NCBI RefSeq assembly: GCF_900230195.1
Contig: NZ_OCNE01000007.1
Coordinates: 182,435 to 246,434, forward strand
Direction: 5' to 3'
Source: Streptomyces zhaozhouensis
Lineage (GTDB): Bacteria > Actinomycetota > Actinomycetes > Streptomycetales > Streptomycetaceae
Length of the DNA stretch: 64,000 nt
The translations under genes were made by a program, and so were the position numbers. Below, in pieces: positions 1 to 9,647 of this stretch (position 1 is its first letter; each line of letters starts with the position of its first letter). Under the pieces are notes generated by a model that made no database searches, was not told the DNA's origin, and was given only the letters and a program-made list of their open reading frames with translations.

Positions 1-1374
1 CTGGCCACGGTTTGCCTGTGCCAGTTGATGGTGGTCCTGGACATCAGCGTGGTCAACGTGGCGCTACCCGAGATCGGCCAAGACCTGGGCTTCGCGCTCA
101 GCGAACTTTCCTGGGTGGTGAACGCCTACACCCTGGTCTTCGGCGGCCTGCTGCTTCTCGGGGGCCGTATCGCCGACCTCTTCGGGCATCGCCGGGCAGT
201 GATCGCCGGGCTCCTGCTTTTCGGCGTCGCGTCTCTGCTGGGTGGCTTCGCCCAGACGCCTGGGCAGCTGGTCGCGGCTCGGGCCGGGCAGGGGCTCGCG
301 GCGGCTGTGCTGGCTCCCATCAGCCTCACCGTCATCATGGTCACCTTCGAGGAGGGTGCCCCACGGCGCCGGGCGCTGGGGAGCTGGTCCATGGTCGCCA
401 TATCCGGCGGCGCTCTCGGGGTATTGCTCGGCGGCGTGCTGACGGACCTGCTCGACTGGCGTTGGGTGATGTTCGTCAACGTTCCGTTGGTGGCTCTCGC
501 GCTGCCGTTGGCCCTGGCCTCCGTGCGCAACGGGGGCGGCGGTTCTCAGCGGCTCGATCTCGGTGGGGCGTTGCTGGGTACGGCGGCCATGACCGTACTC
601 GTATTCGGACTGCTGGAAACCGAGAAGCATCCGTGGGACTCTCTGCGCACCCTCGGAACTCTGGGGGCCGCGTCCGTTCTGGCGGTCGGCTTCGTGTTGT
701 GGGAGCGGCGCTCGGCCGCGCCGCTGGTCCGGCTGAGCGTGTTCGCGACCCGCACCGTCTGGTTGGCTAACCTTCTGGCCCTACTGGTGGGGGCGGCCAC
801 GGTGGCGGGCTTCTACTTCGCCTCCCTCTTCCTGCAACACGTGCTGGACTATGGCCCGCTCGCAGCCGGCGTGGCGTTCCTGCCCTTCTGCGGTGGTGCC
901 GTCCTTGGCAGCTTCGCGGCCTCGCGGCTCGTGGGGCGCGTCGACGGGCGGCTGCTGATCGGCGGCGGCTTGGCCATGGGCGGCGTCGGGCTGCTGTGGT
1001 TCGGGAGTCTGAGCCCGGAGTCCACCTTCCTGAGCGGGTTCCTCGGTCCGTCGCTGGTGGCCAGTGTCGGCATCGGGCTGAGTCTGATGGCCAATACGGC
1101 CATGGGCACATCAGGGGTCGCCAGCGGCGAAGCTGGCCTGGTCAGTGGCTTGTTGAATGCCAGCAGACAGTGCGGCGGCAGCATCGGCCTCGCGGCGCTC
1201 TCCACCCTCGCTGTGACCGTCACCGGCAACGCCTCCACCGCCGATCCCACGGCCGCTCTGGCCGCGGGCTATGCGAGGGCCTTCCTCGTTGTCGGGACAT
1301 GCGCCCTGGCCGCGGCACTGCTCGCGGTGTGCCTCGTGCCTCGGCCCGGTGCGTCCGAGACGGAGAAGCCCTGA
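1..1374 (+). CDS. DHA2-type MFS drug/metabolite exporter, 5' end outside window
   Basis: The open frame runs from base 1 without a start, so the N-terminus lies upstream; 457 residues are visible. The first residues (LMVVLDISVVNVALP) match the helix-1 motif of DHA2 (14-TM) proton-driven exporters, and RIADLFGHRRAV is the MFS loop 2-3 motif. Long hydrophobic stretches follow to the end. A Shine-Dalgarno-bearing gap of 68 bases separates it from the ABC pair, and all genes run the same way, so they may form one export operon. Substrate unknown; siderophore or antibiotic efflux is only an inference from the ABC neighbours. Confidence 0.85.
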   Translation: MATVCLCQLMVVLDISVVNVALPEIGQDLGFALSELSWVVNAYTLVFGGLLLLGGRIADLFGHRRAVIAGLLLFGVASLLGGFAQTPGQLVAARAGQGLAAAVLAPISLTVIMVTFEEGAPRRRALGSWSMVAISGGALGVLLGGVLTDLLDWRWVMFVNVPLVALALPLALASVRNGGGGSQRLDLGGALLGTAAMTVLVFGLLETEKHPWDSLRTLGTLGAASVLAVGFVLWERRSAAPLVRLSVFATRTVWLANLLALLVGAATVAGFYFASLFLQHVLDYGPLAAGVAFLPFCGGAVLGSFAASRLVGRVDGRLLIGGGLAMGGVGLLWFGSLSPESTFLSGFLGPSLVASVGIGLSLMANTAMGTSGVASGEAGLVSGLLNASRQCGGSIGLAALSTLAVTVTGNASTADPTAALAAGYARAFLVVGTCALAAALLAVCLVPRPGASETEKP

Positions 1375-1442
1375 CCTTCCCACCCACCGATCAGCGGCGG
1401 GGCCACCACTGGTCTCCCGCCTTCTCAGGAGGTTCGCATTCC

Positions 1443-3230
1443 ATGTCACCCCCCGACGCGGCGGGTCACCAGGAGGACCCCAACGCCGCTTCTCATGGGC
1501 AAGCCGCGCTCGGCGACCTGTTGGCGCCGGTGCGTTCCCGTCTCATACTCGCCTGCTTGTTGGAGGTGATCGGTGCCTGCGCCAAAGTGGTGCCGCTGAT
1601 CGCGCTTGTGGAACTGGCACGCGAACTGCTGCGCGACCCTGTCAGGGAGGAGCGGGTCTGGTCCGTTGTCGCCATTGCCGCTGGGGCGCTTCTGCTGCGC
1701 CTTCTCGCCAGTGGTGCCGCGCTGACCGTCACTCACCTGGCCGACACCGCCTTCCAGCTCGACGTCCGGCGACGCGCGGCCCGGCGATTGGGCCACGTGC
1801 CGCTGGGCTGGTTTACCGACCGGTCCTCGGGGCGGGTCAAGAAGGCTCTCACAGACGATGTCGCCGACCTTCACCACTTGGTGGGCCACGCCTACCTCGA
1901 TCTCACCACCGCGATCGTGGCGCCATCCGCGGCCCTGGTCTACCTCCTCGCATCCGACTGGAGGTTGACCTTCTTGACTCTGCTTCCCGTCCTCGTGGGG
2001 ATCATCCAGTACGCGTTCATGATGCGCGGCCAGGGGGAGCAGATGGAGCGCTACCAGCGTTCGATCGCCGATGTGAGCGCCGCGGCTGTCGAGTTCGTGG
2101 ACGGTATCGCCGTGGTCAAGACGTTCGGGCAGGCCGGGCACGCGCACACGCGTTTCACGAGCGCGGCCGAGTCGTTCGTCAACGACTTCTGGAACTGGGT
2201 CAGGGGCATGTTGCGGGGCTCCACCGTAGCCGAGTTGGCCCTGGCACCGTTCACCACCCTGCTGGCCGCCCTGGTCGCGGGCGCCGCGTTCGTGCAGGCC
2301 GGCTGGGCCGAACCGGCGGACGTCCTGCCGTTCCTGGTGGTGGGGGTGGCTGTGGCCGGCCCCTTCCTGGAGTTGAACTACGCCTACCAACACCTCGTCA
2401 GCGCCCGACACGCCGCCGGCAACATTCAGCGGCTGCTCAGCACCGAGATTCTCCCGCCGACCGCGGACACGCCAGCTATCCCCGTCGACGCCCGCGTGCG
2501 CTTCGCGGGGGTCCGCTTTGGCTACTCCGACGACACCGAGGTGATTCGTGGAGTGGACCTGGACCTGCGACCCGGAACGGTCACCGCGCTGGTTGGCCCC
2601 TCGGGTGCTGGGAAGAGCACGCTGGCCTCGCTGCTGGCGCGCTTCTGGGACCCGACGGAAGGGCACGTCAGCATCGGCGATGCCGATCTGCGGGAGATGG
2701 AGCAGCACACCCTTTACCAGCACGTGGGGATGGTGCTTCAGGACATTCGGCTGGTGCGGGACTCGGTCCGGGAGAACATGCGATTGGCTCGGCCGGACGC
2801 CAGCGATGAGGAGGTGGTCGCGGCGGCCCAGGCAGCCAACATCCACGAGCGGATCATGGCGCTGCCTCGTGGCTATGACAGCGTCCATGGAGAGGACGCC
2901 AACCTCTCGGGAGGCGAGGCCCAACGCGTCGCGATTGCTCGGGCACTGCTCGCCGACACACCGGTGATCGTCCTGGACGAGGCCACGGCCTACGCCGACC
3001 CCGACTCCGAGACGGCCATCCAGAACGCGCTCTCCCGACTGGCCGCCGGTCGCACCCTGTTGGTCGTCGCCCACCGGTTGCGCACCGTAACCGGGGCCGA
3101 CCAGATCTGTGTGCTGAACGAAGGACGGATCGTGGAGCGCGGCGACCACGAGTCACTGCTTGCCCGAGGGGGGCTCTACGCGGAGCTGTGGGGCGCCCAA
3201 GAAGCACTCGCCGAAGGACGGACACCGTGA
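1443..3230 (+). CDS. ABC exporter half-transporter (TMD-NBD fusion), first of a pair
   Basis: 595 residues. I chose ATG 1443 because AGGAGGT at 1427-1433 sits nine bases upstream; the frame stays open further 5' but lacks such a site. An N-terminal ABC-exporter membrane domain (about residues 25-320) is followed by an ATPase domain with Walker A GPSGAGKST, signature LSGGEAQRVAIARA, Walker B VIVLDEAT and H-loop VVAHRL. The stop overlaps the next start (GTGA), so the two half-transporters are translationally coupled and probably form a heterodimer. Such pairs (YbtPQ/IrtAB-like) often move siderophores or peptides; no biosynthetic genes are visible here to fix the substrate. Confidence 0.88.
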   Translation: MSPPDAAGHQEDPNAASHGQAALGDLLAPVRSRLILACLLEVIGACAKVVPLIALVELARELLRDPVREERVWSVVAIAAGALLLRLLASGAALTVTHLADTAFQLDVRRRAARRLGHVPLGWFTDRSSGRVKKALTDDVADLHHLVGHAYLDLTTAIVAPSAALVYLLASDWRLTFLTLLPVLVGIIQYAFMMRGQGEQMERYQRSIADVSAAAVEFVDGIAVVKTFGQAGHAHTRFTSAAESFVNDFWNWVRGMLRGSTVAELALAPFTTLLAALVAGAAFVQAGWAEPADVLPFLVVGVAVAGPFLELNYAYQHLVSARHAAGNIQRLLSTEILPPTADTPAIPVDARVRFAGVRFGYSDDTEVIRGVDLDLRPGTVTALVGPSGAGKSTLASLLARFWDPTEGHVSIGDADLREMEQHTLYQHVGMVLQDIRLVRDSVRENMRLARPDASDEEVVAAAQAANIHERIMALPRGYDSVHGEDANLSGGEAQRVAIARALLADTPVIVLDEATAYADPDSETAIQNALSRLAAGRTLLVVAHRLRTVTGADQICVLNEGRIVERGDHESLLARGGLYAELWGAQEALAEGRTP

Positions 3231-4978
3231 TCCGAACACTGTTGAGCCTCGGGGACCGGTCGGGAGCCCGGCCCATTCGCACGAATCTCATCAGCCTGGT
3301 GATCGAGTCAGTGCTGGCCGGTATCGGTTACGCCTGTATGGTCCCGGCGTCGGAGCACATTCTCTCCGGCCGGCCACAGGACGCCTGGCCCTGGATCGTG
3401 GCCGTCGCCGTGCTCTTCGCCTGCTACTCCGTGGTCCGCTACCGCGCCCAGCTGGCCGCCTATCGCGCCGCCATCGGCCTGGCCGAGCAGCTCTTCCGCC
3501 GGCTTGGCGACAAGGTCTCCGCTCTCCCACTGGGCTGGTTCTCCGACCCGCGTCGGGTCGGCGAGCTGAGCCAGCTCTCCAGCCGGGGCATCGTCGACGT
3601 GATGGGCGTCCCCGCGCATCTGCTGCGCCCGGTGGTGGCCTCGGTGGTCACGCCCGTTACCTTGCTGGTCGCCATGTTCCTCTTCGATTGGCGGCTCGCG
3701 CTGGTCGCCCTTGTGGGCCTCCCCCTGGTGGCCGTCGTGGGCCGCTGGGCCGGCCGGCTGGTGGCCCGGCTGGATCGCGTGCAGAAGACGGCCACCACCG
3801 CAGCGGCCGGCCGTGTGGTGGAGTTTGCTCAGGCCCAGGCCACGCTCCGTGCCGCTGGCCGGACTGCTTCCGGGCACCGGCAGTTGGAGAAGGCCCTCGC
3901 CGAGCAGAGCGCGGCCCAGCGTTCCACCACCGTGATCGCCGCGCCCGCGCTGCTCTCCACCAACCTCGTGATCCAACTGCTCCTGGTCGCTCTGCTCGCG
4001 ACGGGCGCCCAACTGGCCCTGGGCGGTGAGCTGGGGACTGCCGAGCTGGTGGCGCTGCTGGTGCTGGGTGTCCGGTTGGTCGAGCCATTGATGACAGCGG
4101 TGGAGAACGGGGCCGCCCTTCGTATGGCCGGCAACGCCATGGCGCGGTACCAGGAGATTCTGGCCACGGCGGAGTTGCCCGCCCCGCATGCCACTCCCGC
4201 GGGAGAGGGACCCGTCGAGCCTTCCGTCGAACTGCGCGAGGTCACCTTCGGCTACGGCGGCGAGCCAGTCCTGCGCAACGTGAGTCTTGTGGCGCGACCG
4301 GGCACGATGACGGCGCTGGTGGGGCCTTCAGGCTCTGGCAAGACCACGGTGCTGCGGCTGATCGCCCGGTTCTGGGACGTGGACGAGGGCACGGTGTCGA
4401 TCGGGGGCAGGGACGTACGGCAGTTGACCACCGAGGAGCTGATGCGCCACATCGCGTTGGTCTTCCAGGATGTCTACCTCTTCGACGGCACCATCGAGGA
4501 GAACATCCGGATGAGCAGGCCGGAGGCGAGTGAGGAGGAGCTGCGCGAAGCGGCCGAACTCGCTCGCGTCACTGAAGTCGTGGACCGGCTTCCCGATGGC
4601 TGGCGGACGCGCGTCGGCGAGGGCGGCGCGGCTCTCTCCGGCGGAGAACGTCAGCGGATCTCGATCGCTCGCGCCTTGCTGAAGGACGCGCCGATCGTTC
4701 TGCTCGACGAGGCGACGGCGGCTCTGGACGCCGCCAACGACGCAGCCGTGGTGGCCGCGTTCGACTCACTGCGTGCGGACCGCACCCTGGTCGTGGTCGC
4801 GCACCGGCTCCCGACGGTGCGCTCGGCCGACCAGATCGTGGTGCTGGACGGCGGTCGCGTGGTGGAGGAGGGGAGCCACGAACAACTCTTCCGACACGGC
4901 GGTCGGTACCGGGTCTTCTGGGAGGAACGCACCCGCTCGGTGGGGTGGCGGCTCACCTCGCCTACTCCGGGGGAGTAG
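3227..4978 (+). CDS. ABC exporter half-transporter, second of a pair
   Basis: 583 residues from GTG 3227, which overlaps the preceding stop by four bases. Membrane domain about residues 10-310, then an ATPase with Walker A GPSGSGKTT, Q-loop region ALVFQDVYLFDG, signature LSGGERQRISIARA, Walker B IVLLDEATAALD and H-loop VVAHRL. The partner gene reads LDEATAYADPD where this one reads LDEATAALDAAN, so both sites keep the catalytic glutamate. Expected to dimerise with the upstream half-transporter in the cytoplasmic membrane. Confidence 0.88.
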   Translation: MIRTLLSLGDRSGARPIRTNLISLVIESVLAGIGYACMVPASEHILSGRPQDAWPWIVAVAVLFACYSVVRYRAQLAAYRAAIGLAEQLFRRLGDKVSALPLGWFSDPRRVGELSQLSSRGIVDVMGVPAHLLRPVVASVVTPVTLLVAMFLFDWRLALVALVGLPLVAVVGRWAGRLVARLDRVQKTATTAAAGRVVEFAQAQATLRAAGRTASGHRQLEKALAEQSAAQRSTTVIAAPALLSTNLVIQLLLVALLATGAQLALGGELGTAELVALLVLGVRLVEPLMTAVENGAALRMAGNAMARYQEILATAELPAPHATPAGEGPVEPSVELREVTFGYGGEPVLRNVSLVARPGTMTALVGPSGSGKTTVLRLIARFWDVDEGTVSIGGRDVRQLTTEELMRHIALVFQDVYLFDGTIEENIRMSRPEASEEELREAAELARVTEVVDRLPDGWRTRVGEGGAALSGGERQRISIARALLKDAPIVLLDEATAALDAANDAAVVAAFDSLRADRTLVVVAHRLPTVRSADQIVVLDGGRVVEEGSHEQLFRHGGRYRVFWEERTRSVGWRLTSPTPGE

Positions 4979-5320
4979 GTGGCGGCAGGGGAGAGACCAG
5001 GCGGCGCGGCCGTCGCGCCGCACCCGACGCGGGACTCTGCCGCCTCGCCCTTCCGCACGTCGGCCGTCAGGCTCTCGGGGAGAGCGCTCGGATACGGCGA
5101 GCGTTGCGTTCGCCAACTGACCAACCGCGCCTTCACCCTGGACACCGCCGGCAGCCAGTGGCCGGCCCCGCCAAGGCCGCCGCTCCCCTCCCCTCGCCGA
5201 CTACTCGCTCTTCGGCCACCGCCTCGAGGCCCCGCTGGGGCCGCGGCTCGACGCACGGATTCCGTACGGCTCACCGCACCAAGTTCCGCCCTGCCCAGCC
5301 TTCACACAACACGGAGAGAG
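4979..5320. other. Intergenic region, 342 bp, no gene seen
   Basis: The frame downstream stays open through this stretch but reads as low-complexity shadow with no start supported by a ribosome binding site before 5321. I see no iron-box-like (DmdR-type) palindrome that would support a siderophore role for the upstream transporters. Confidence 0.5.
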
Positions 5321-6589
5321 ATGACCAACGCCGCACCCGCCGCCGAGCCGGAACTCATATCCCACCCGGCCCACGCCCAGCGACGGATCTTGCGCGTCCT
5401 GGTCGCCTCGCAGATCCTCAGCGGCGCCGGCCTCGCCGCCGGCGTCACCGTCGGCGCCCTCCTCGCCCAGGACATGCTCGGCACCACCACCCTCGCCGGA
5501 CTGCCCAGCGCCCTGCTCACCGCCGGCTCCGCCCTCGCAGCCATCGTCGTCGGCCGCGTCTCCCAAGCACGCGGCCGTCGCCCCGGCCTCGCCACCGGCT
5601 ACCTGACCGGCGCCATCGGCTCCGCCGGCGTCATCACCGCAGCCGTCCTGGACAGCCCCGTCCTGCTGTTCATCGCCCTGTTCGTGTATGGCGCCGGCAC
5701 CGCCACCAACCTCCAGGCCCGCTATGCCGGAGCCGACCTCGCCGCCCCCGGCCACCGCGCCCGCGCCGTCTCCACCGTCCTGGTCGCCACCACCCTCGGT
5801 GGCGTCGCCGGACCCAACCTCGCCGCCCCCGCCGGCACCTTCGCCGAACACTTCGGCATTCCCCACCTCGCCGGACTCTTCGTCATTTCCGGCGCCGCCT
5901 ACGCCTTGGCAGCACTCGTCCTCGCCCTGTGGCTGCGCCCCGACCCGCTGCTCCTGGCCCGCGCCGTCGCACAGGCAAGGGAAGCCGACGCCGCGGCCAA
6001 CCCGGCCGCCGACGGCGGTGACGCCGACACCAGCGAGGGCACAGGAGGCGTGGTGCTTGGCGCGCTGGTCATGGTCCTCACCCAACTCGTCATGGTCGCG
6101 ATCATGACGATGACACCGGTCCACATGCACGACCACGGCCACTCCACCGCCGCCTCCGGCCTCGTCATCGGCATCCACATCGGCGCCATGTACCTGCCCT
6201 CGCCTCTGACCGGCTGGCTCGTCGACCGCTACGGCCGCATGAAGATGGCCGCCGCCTCCGGTATCACCCTCCTCACCGCCGGCATCCTCGCCGCCGCAGC
6301 CCCCGGTGACTCCGTCGCCCTCCTCGCACTCGCCCTGGCCCTGCTCGGGCTCGGCTGGAACTTCGGCCTCGTCTCCGGCACCGCGATCATCACCGACACC
6401 GTCCCGCTCGCCACCCGCGCCAAGACCCAGGGCCTGGTCGACGTCTCCATCGCCATCGCGGGCGCCACCGGCGGCATGGCCTCCGGCATCATGGTCGCCG
6501 CCACCAGCTACCCCGCCCTCGCCCTCACCGGCGGCGCCCTCTCCCTCGCCCTCCTGCCCGCCGTCGCCGCCACCGCCTACCGCCGATGA
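5321..6589 (+). CDS. MFS transporter, 12-TM type
   Basis: 422 residues from ATG 5321, preceded by GGAGAGAG. About 12 hydrophobic segments; helices 1-6 and 7-12 are split by a hydrophilic loop near residues 215-245 (READAAANPAADGG). The loop sequence GWLVDRYGRMKMA is the MFS loop 8-9 motif. Family members export small molecules by proton antiport; the substrate cannot be inferred. Its stop overlaps an ATG (ATGA) that opens the relaxase fragment downstream. Confidence 0.82.
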   Translation: MTNAAPAAEPELISHPAHAQRRILRVLVASQILSGAGLAAGVTVGALLAQDMLGTTTLAGLPSALLTAGSALAAIVVGRVSQARGRRPGLATGYLTGAIGSAGVITAAVLDSPVLLFIALFVYGAGTATNLQARYAGADLAAPGHRARAVSTVLVATTLGGVAGPNLAAPAGTFAEHFGIPHLAGLFVISGAAYALAALVLALWLRPDPLLLARAVAQAREADAAANPAADGGDADTSEGTGGVVLGALVMVLTQLVMVAIMTMTPVHMHDHGHSTAASGLVIGIHIGAMYLPSPLTGWLVDRYGRMKMAAASGITLLTAGILAAAAPGDSVALLALALALLGLGWNFGLVSGTAIITDTVPLATRAKTQGLVDVSIAIAGATGGMASGIMVAATSYPALALTGGALSLALLPAVAATAYRR

Positions 6590-6810
6590 ACCCGACGAAC
6601 CCCGACGTCCCCGCGCCCGGCATCACCGTCGACGGAACCGGACTGCGGAAGACGGCAGTGATCCCCGAGATCGCCAAACGGGGGAAGCGGGCCCTGGGCC
6701 TGCTGGCCTACCTCTACGGCCCGGGAATCCGCGGCCCGCACACCGCCCCGCACCTGGTCGCCTCCTGGGACGGCCACGCACCGGACCCCGGCCGACACCC
6801 GAATGCTTGA
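6586..6810 (+). pseudogene. N-terminal fragment of a Streptomyces relaxase/mobilization protein
   Basis: A 74-codon frame whose second half (VIPEIAKRGKRALGLLAYL, YGPG, HLVASWDGHAPDPGRHPNA) matches from memory the conserved start of Streptomyces relaxase/mobilization nucleases, which are normally several hundred residues long and begin near the IPEI segment. The frame ends right after HPNA and no downstream frame continues the family, so this is a truncated remnant of a plasmid or conjugative element. The ATG overlapping the MFS stop may be accidental. Confidence 0.6.
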
Positions 6811-7289
6811 GGTGGAAGCACAGGCGGGCCCCGCGATCGGGGCAGGTGGAGCGGTAGCCCAAGGCCGCGGCCATCGAGGCGCGCTTCCCGTTCAGGTGGC
6901 GCCGCGGGAGCGAAAGTCCGCCCTCGGGGCGCGTAGGTGCGGCGGATCTGAGGGAGAGGCATTCGGGACGCCACCCTCGAACAACTCGACTGCCCCAACT
7001 CGACGTGCCTCCGCCAGTCGAGACCGCGTTAAGGGAGGAAGGGAGCAGCCGGGAGATCCCTGTCTCGGTGGACCGGCTGGGCCTCGCCCCGGCCGCCCGG
7101 GCAAACTCGGCTGACCTCTTCTTCTCCGGCCAACTGCTTCAAGGCATATGCGGGCGGCCACGGTGTCGCGCCGCGCTCGCTCCAGTGGGGGGAGCTCCCA
7201 TCGTGCCGGACAGCTCGCGTAGCCGCTCCCGCAACTGCGCCTTCCGCTCTGCTGTTCGGCGGCGCGGAGTCGAGGAATGGCGCTGCTGC
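6811..7289. other. Intergenic remnant region, no intact gene
   Basis: 479 bases between the relaxase fragment and the kinase stop. No frame has consistent coding bias. An 8-bp inverted repeat CTCGACTG/CAGTCGAG lies at 6985-6992 and 7015-7022. Probably decayed mobile-element DNA. Confidence 0.4.
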
Positions 7290-9221
7290 TCACGGGTGGC
7301 GCAAACACACGGTGTAGCTCAGCTCTGGCAAACCCGCATCAAACCTGATCCATATGTCATCGCCGCAGAACTTGTCGGGGTCGTCGTAGTAGGTGGGTGC
7401 TCGCCTGGTGACATACATGGCGTCGTCGCTGCCGCAGTCGGCGAACTCGTAGGAACGATCACCTTCCGGGCCGTAGCGGTGCAGGCAATCGCCGGGCTCC
7501 GCGTAGCCGACGTCGCCGGCACCGTAGTTGATCGACAGGCACAGCACCACGTCGAGTGACTGCCAGGCGTCCACCGTGAACGCATGGCTGTGCGTACCTG
7601 GCCGGGATCGGTCACAGCCAGCGTCGTCACTCGTTCCTTCCAGGCGTTCGACGACGGTGAAACTTCCGTTGGCGCACTCCGTCTCGGACCAGCGGGAGTA
7701 GCCGCTCCCCGTGACTCCATCCACGCAGTCTCCCTCACGCGCGTGGTAGGCGGTGGCGCCGTCCTCGTGGAGATAGGTCAGGCACAGCGTGAGGTCGTCC
7801 TCGGGGTAGGTCGAGGTCAGGTCGTTGAGGGGTGTTCCGTCGCAGGCCGCGGGGTCGGCAGGGCCGTGGATGACTCGCAGGGTCTCGAAGGCCCCGTCTT
7901 CGCACGTCGCCATCGACGTGAGGTCCACGTCCCGCATGGTCCCCTGGTTCTCGAAGCAGTCGCCTTCCTCGGCGTTCCGGATCGCTGGGCCGGCCGTGAC
8001 GGCCGTGTCGCCGGGGTCGGTGTCGTCGTCCTGCTGAGCCTGGATGTTGATGAAGATGACTCCCGCCCAGGCGAAGACGATCAGGGCCAGGACGCTGGCC
8101 GCTATGAGGAGTCGCCTGCGTGAGCGGGTTCCGCGGCGGGGATCAGGCGGTTGAGGCGCGGGCCGTGGGGTCTGGGTGAGGGGTGCCGGCTCGGGGGCGG
8201 ACATGATCTGCGGTGGCACGAGTGGCGGCTGCGGCTGCGGCGGCGCGCTCGGGGCGTGGGGCGGGGCTTCGGCGGTGTCGTTCGTGGCGTTGATGTGGCG
8301 GCTCAGCTCGGCGCGCTGCCGTTCGGTCAGTCGCTGCACCACCTCGGGCCACGGGGAAGGGGCTTGGGGGCCGGCTTCGGCTTCGGCTTCGGCTTCGGCG
8401 GAGATGAGTTCCAGGAGCCGCGTCGGGTGGGGGCGTTGGGTGTGGTCCTTGGCCAGGCACGGCTCGATGATGCGTCGTAGTGGGTCCGGGAGCGGGGTGA
8501 GGTCGGGTTCGGTATGGACGACGTTGTAGAGGATCTGTGGGATGTCCGGTCCCTCGAAGGGGTTTCTCCCGGTGTGGGCGACGAACAGCATGACGCCCAG
8601 GGAGAACACGTCGGTGGCCGGCGCAAGGGCCTGTCCCCGGGCCTGTTCCGGCGACATGAACCCGGGGGCTCCGATCACGGAGCCGACGTGGGTGAGCGTG
8701 GTGGTCATGGTGTTGTGGTGGGCGGTGGCAGCGCCTTCCACCGCCCGGACGATGCCGAAGTCGATCACCTTCGGGCCGTCCTCGGCGAGCAGCACGTTGG
8801 AGGGCGACAGGTCGCGGTGGACGAGGCCGGCGTCGTGGATGTCGCGCAGGGCCGACGCCAGTCCGGCGGCCAGCCGCAGCACCGCGTCCTGCGGCAGGGT
8901 CCCGCCCTCCTCCAGCACCTCCCGCAGCGACGGGCCATGCACGAACTTCGAGGCCAGCCAGGGGATGTCAGCGTCTGGATCGGCGTGCACCACGGGGGCG
9001 ATGGTCTCGCCGGCCACCTTGCGGGTAGCGGTCACCTCGCGCCGGAAACGTCGGCGGAACTCCTCGTCGCCGGCCAGGTGAGCGCGCACCATCTTGATCG
9101 CCACCAGCGCGCCGTCCGGCCCCGTGGCCAGCAGCACACGCCCCATCCCGCCCTCGCCCAGCACGACGCGCGGCCGATAGGGGCCCAACGCACGCGGGTC
9201 AGATGCCGCCAACTCCTCCAC
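7290..9221 (-). CDS. Membrane Ser/Thr protein kinase with triplicated extracytoplasmic domain
   Basis: 643 residues from GTG 9221 (AGGGGAAC just upstream). PknB-like kinase domain about residues 14-272: glycine loop GEGGMGRV, VAIK lysine K43, catalytic HRD H135-D137 with SPSN (S replaces the usual K of HRDLKPSN), DFG D154. A Pro/Ala-rich linker (about 280-365) leads to one membrane helix (about 371-393). The external part carries three cysteine-bearing repeats, each opening with GDC (GDCFENQG, GDCVDGVTG, GDCLHRYG) and closing with an LCL or VCL motif. It resembles small extracytoplasmic lipoprotein-type domains; likely a ligand-sensing kinase. Stands alone. Confidence 0.85.
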   Translation of the reverse strand: MEELAASDPRALGPYRPRVVLGEGGMGRVLLATGPDGALVAIKMVRAHLAGDEEFRRRFRREVTATRKVAGETIAPVVHADPDADIPWLASKFVHGPSLREVLEEGGTLPQDAVLRLAAGLASALRDIHDAGLVHRDLSPSNVLLAEDGPKVIDFGIVRAVEGAATAHHNTMTTTLTHVGSVIGAPGFMSPEQARGQALAPATDVFSLGVMLFVAHTGRNPFEGPDIPQILYNVVHTEPDLTPLPDPLRRIIEPCLAKDHTQRPHPTRLLELISAEAEAEAEAGPQAPSPWPEVVQRLTERQRAELSRHINATNDTAEAPPHAPSAPPQPQPPLVPPQIMSAPEPAPLTQTPRPAPQPPDPRRGTRSRRRLLIAASVLALIVFAWAGVIFINIQAQQDDDTDPGDTAVTAGPAIRNAEEGDCFENQGTMRDVDLTSMATCEDGAFETLRVIHGPADPAACDGTPLNDLTSTYPEDDLTLCLTYLHEDGATAYHAREGDCVDGVTGSGYSRWSETECANGSFTVVERLEGTSDDAGCDRSRPGTHSHAFTVDAWQSLDVVLCLSINYGAGDVGYAEPGDCLHRYGPEGDRSYEFADCGSDDAMYVTRRAPTYYDDPDKFCGDDIWIRFDAGLPELSYTVCLRHP

Positions 9222-9403
9222 AGTTCCCCTCCTCAGCGCGGGCTTCCGCAGACCCGCTCAGTCCACTTCGAGACGCCAGGGAAGACTAACTGCTCTCGAC
9301 AATCGGGTAGTTGGAAGTCGCGACCGGTGGGTATGGCTTCGCTCTGACGGCGCGGGGCGCGAGGCGCGCGCCGTCCGGTCAGGATCGGAAGGCTCGCCAG
9401 GCG

Positions 9404-9634
9404 TCAAAAGGGTTGGACACGGGGGAGGACGCGGTGCGGCGGGTCCGCGTCGGCGACGACGTGCTCCGCGAGACCGAGCAGCCCGCCGTCCCCGAGTGGG
9501 AAACGGCGCTGCTGAGGCCGGCGTTCCGAGGTGGTGTGCCCGGGGACCTCACCGCGGTGCTCGTTGATGGCGACGGTAGCGGCCAGCACGGCGGAGAACA
9601 GCGCCGGATCGTTCCGGCCGCGACCGCACTTCGC
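9404..9634 (-). pseudogene. 3' fragment of an unidentified gene
   Basis: About 70 codons on the minus strand ending in TGA at 9404. The frame has almost pure G/C third positions (it reads ALFSAVLAATVAINEHRGE then a Pro/Arg-rich tail), unlike the other frames here, so it looks like true coding sequence. It lies directly after the NmrA-like stop and has no credible start; the nearest ATG/GTG would give about 61 residues. Family not recognised. It could alternatively be a short intact gene starting inside the NmrA-like gene's 3' end. Confidence 0.35.
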
Positions 9635-9647
9635 CGCTGCTCGGGCG

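Noticed and set aside
64..630. Long minus-strand frame opposite the first MFS gene
   Set aside because: It is rich in Gln/Arg/His with no known motif and is the antisense shadow of a clear MFS coding frame.
1446..3149. 567-codon minus-strand frame opposite the first ABC gene
   Set aside because: Gly/Val/Gln-rich low-complexity composition; the plus strand has full ABC motifs.
1..6589. Siderophore biosynthetic cluster
   Set aside because: Only transporters are present; no NRPS, NIS synthetase or iron-box palindrome was found in the window.
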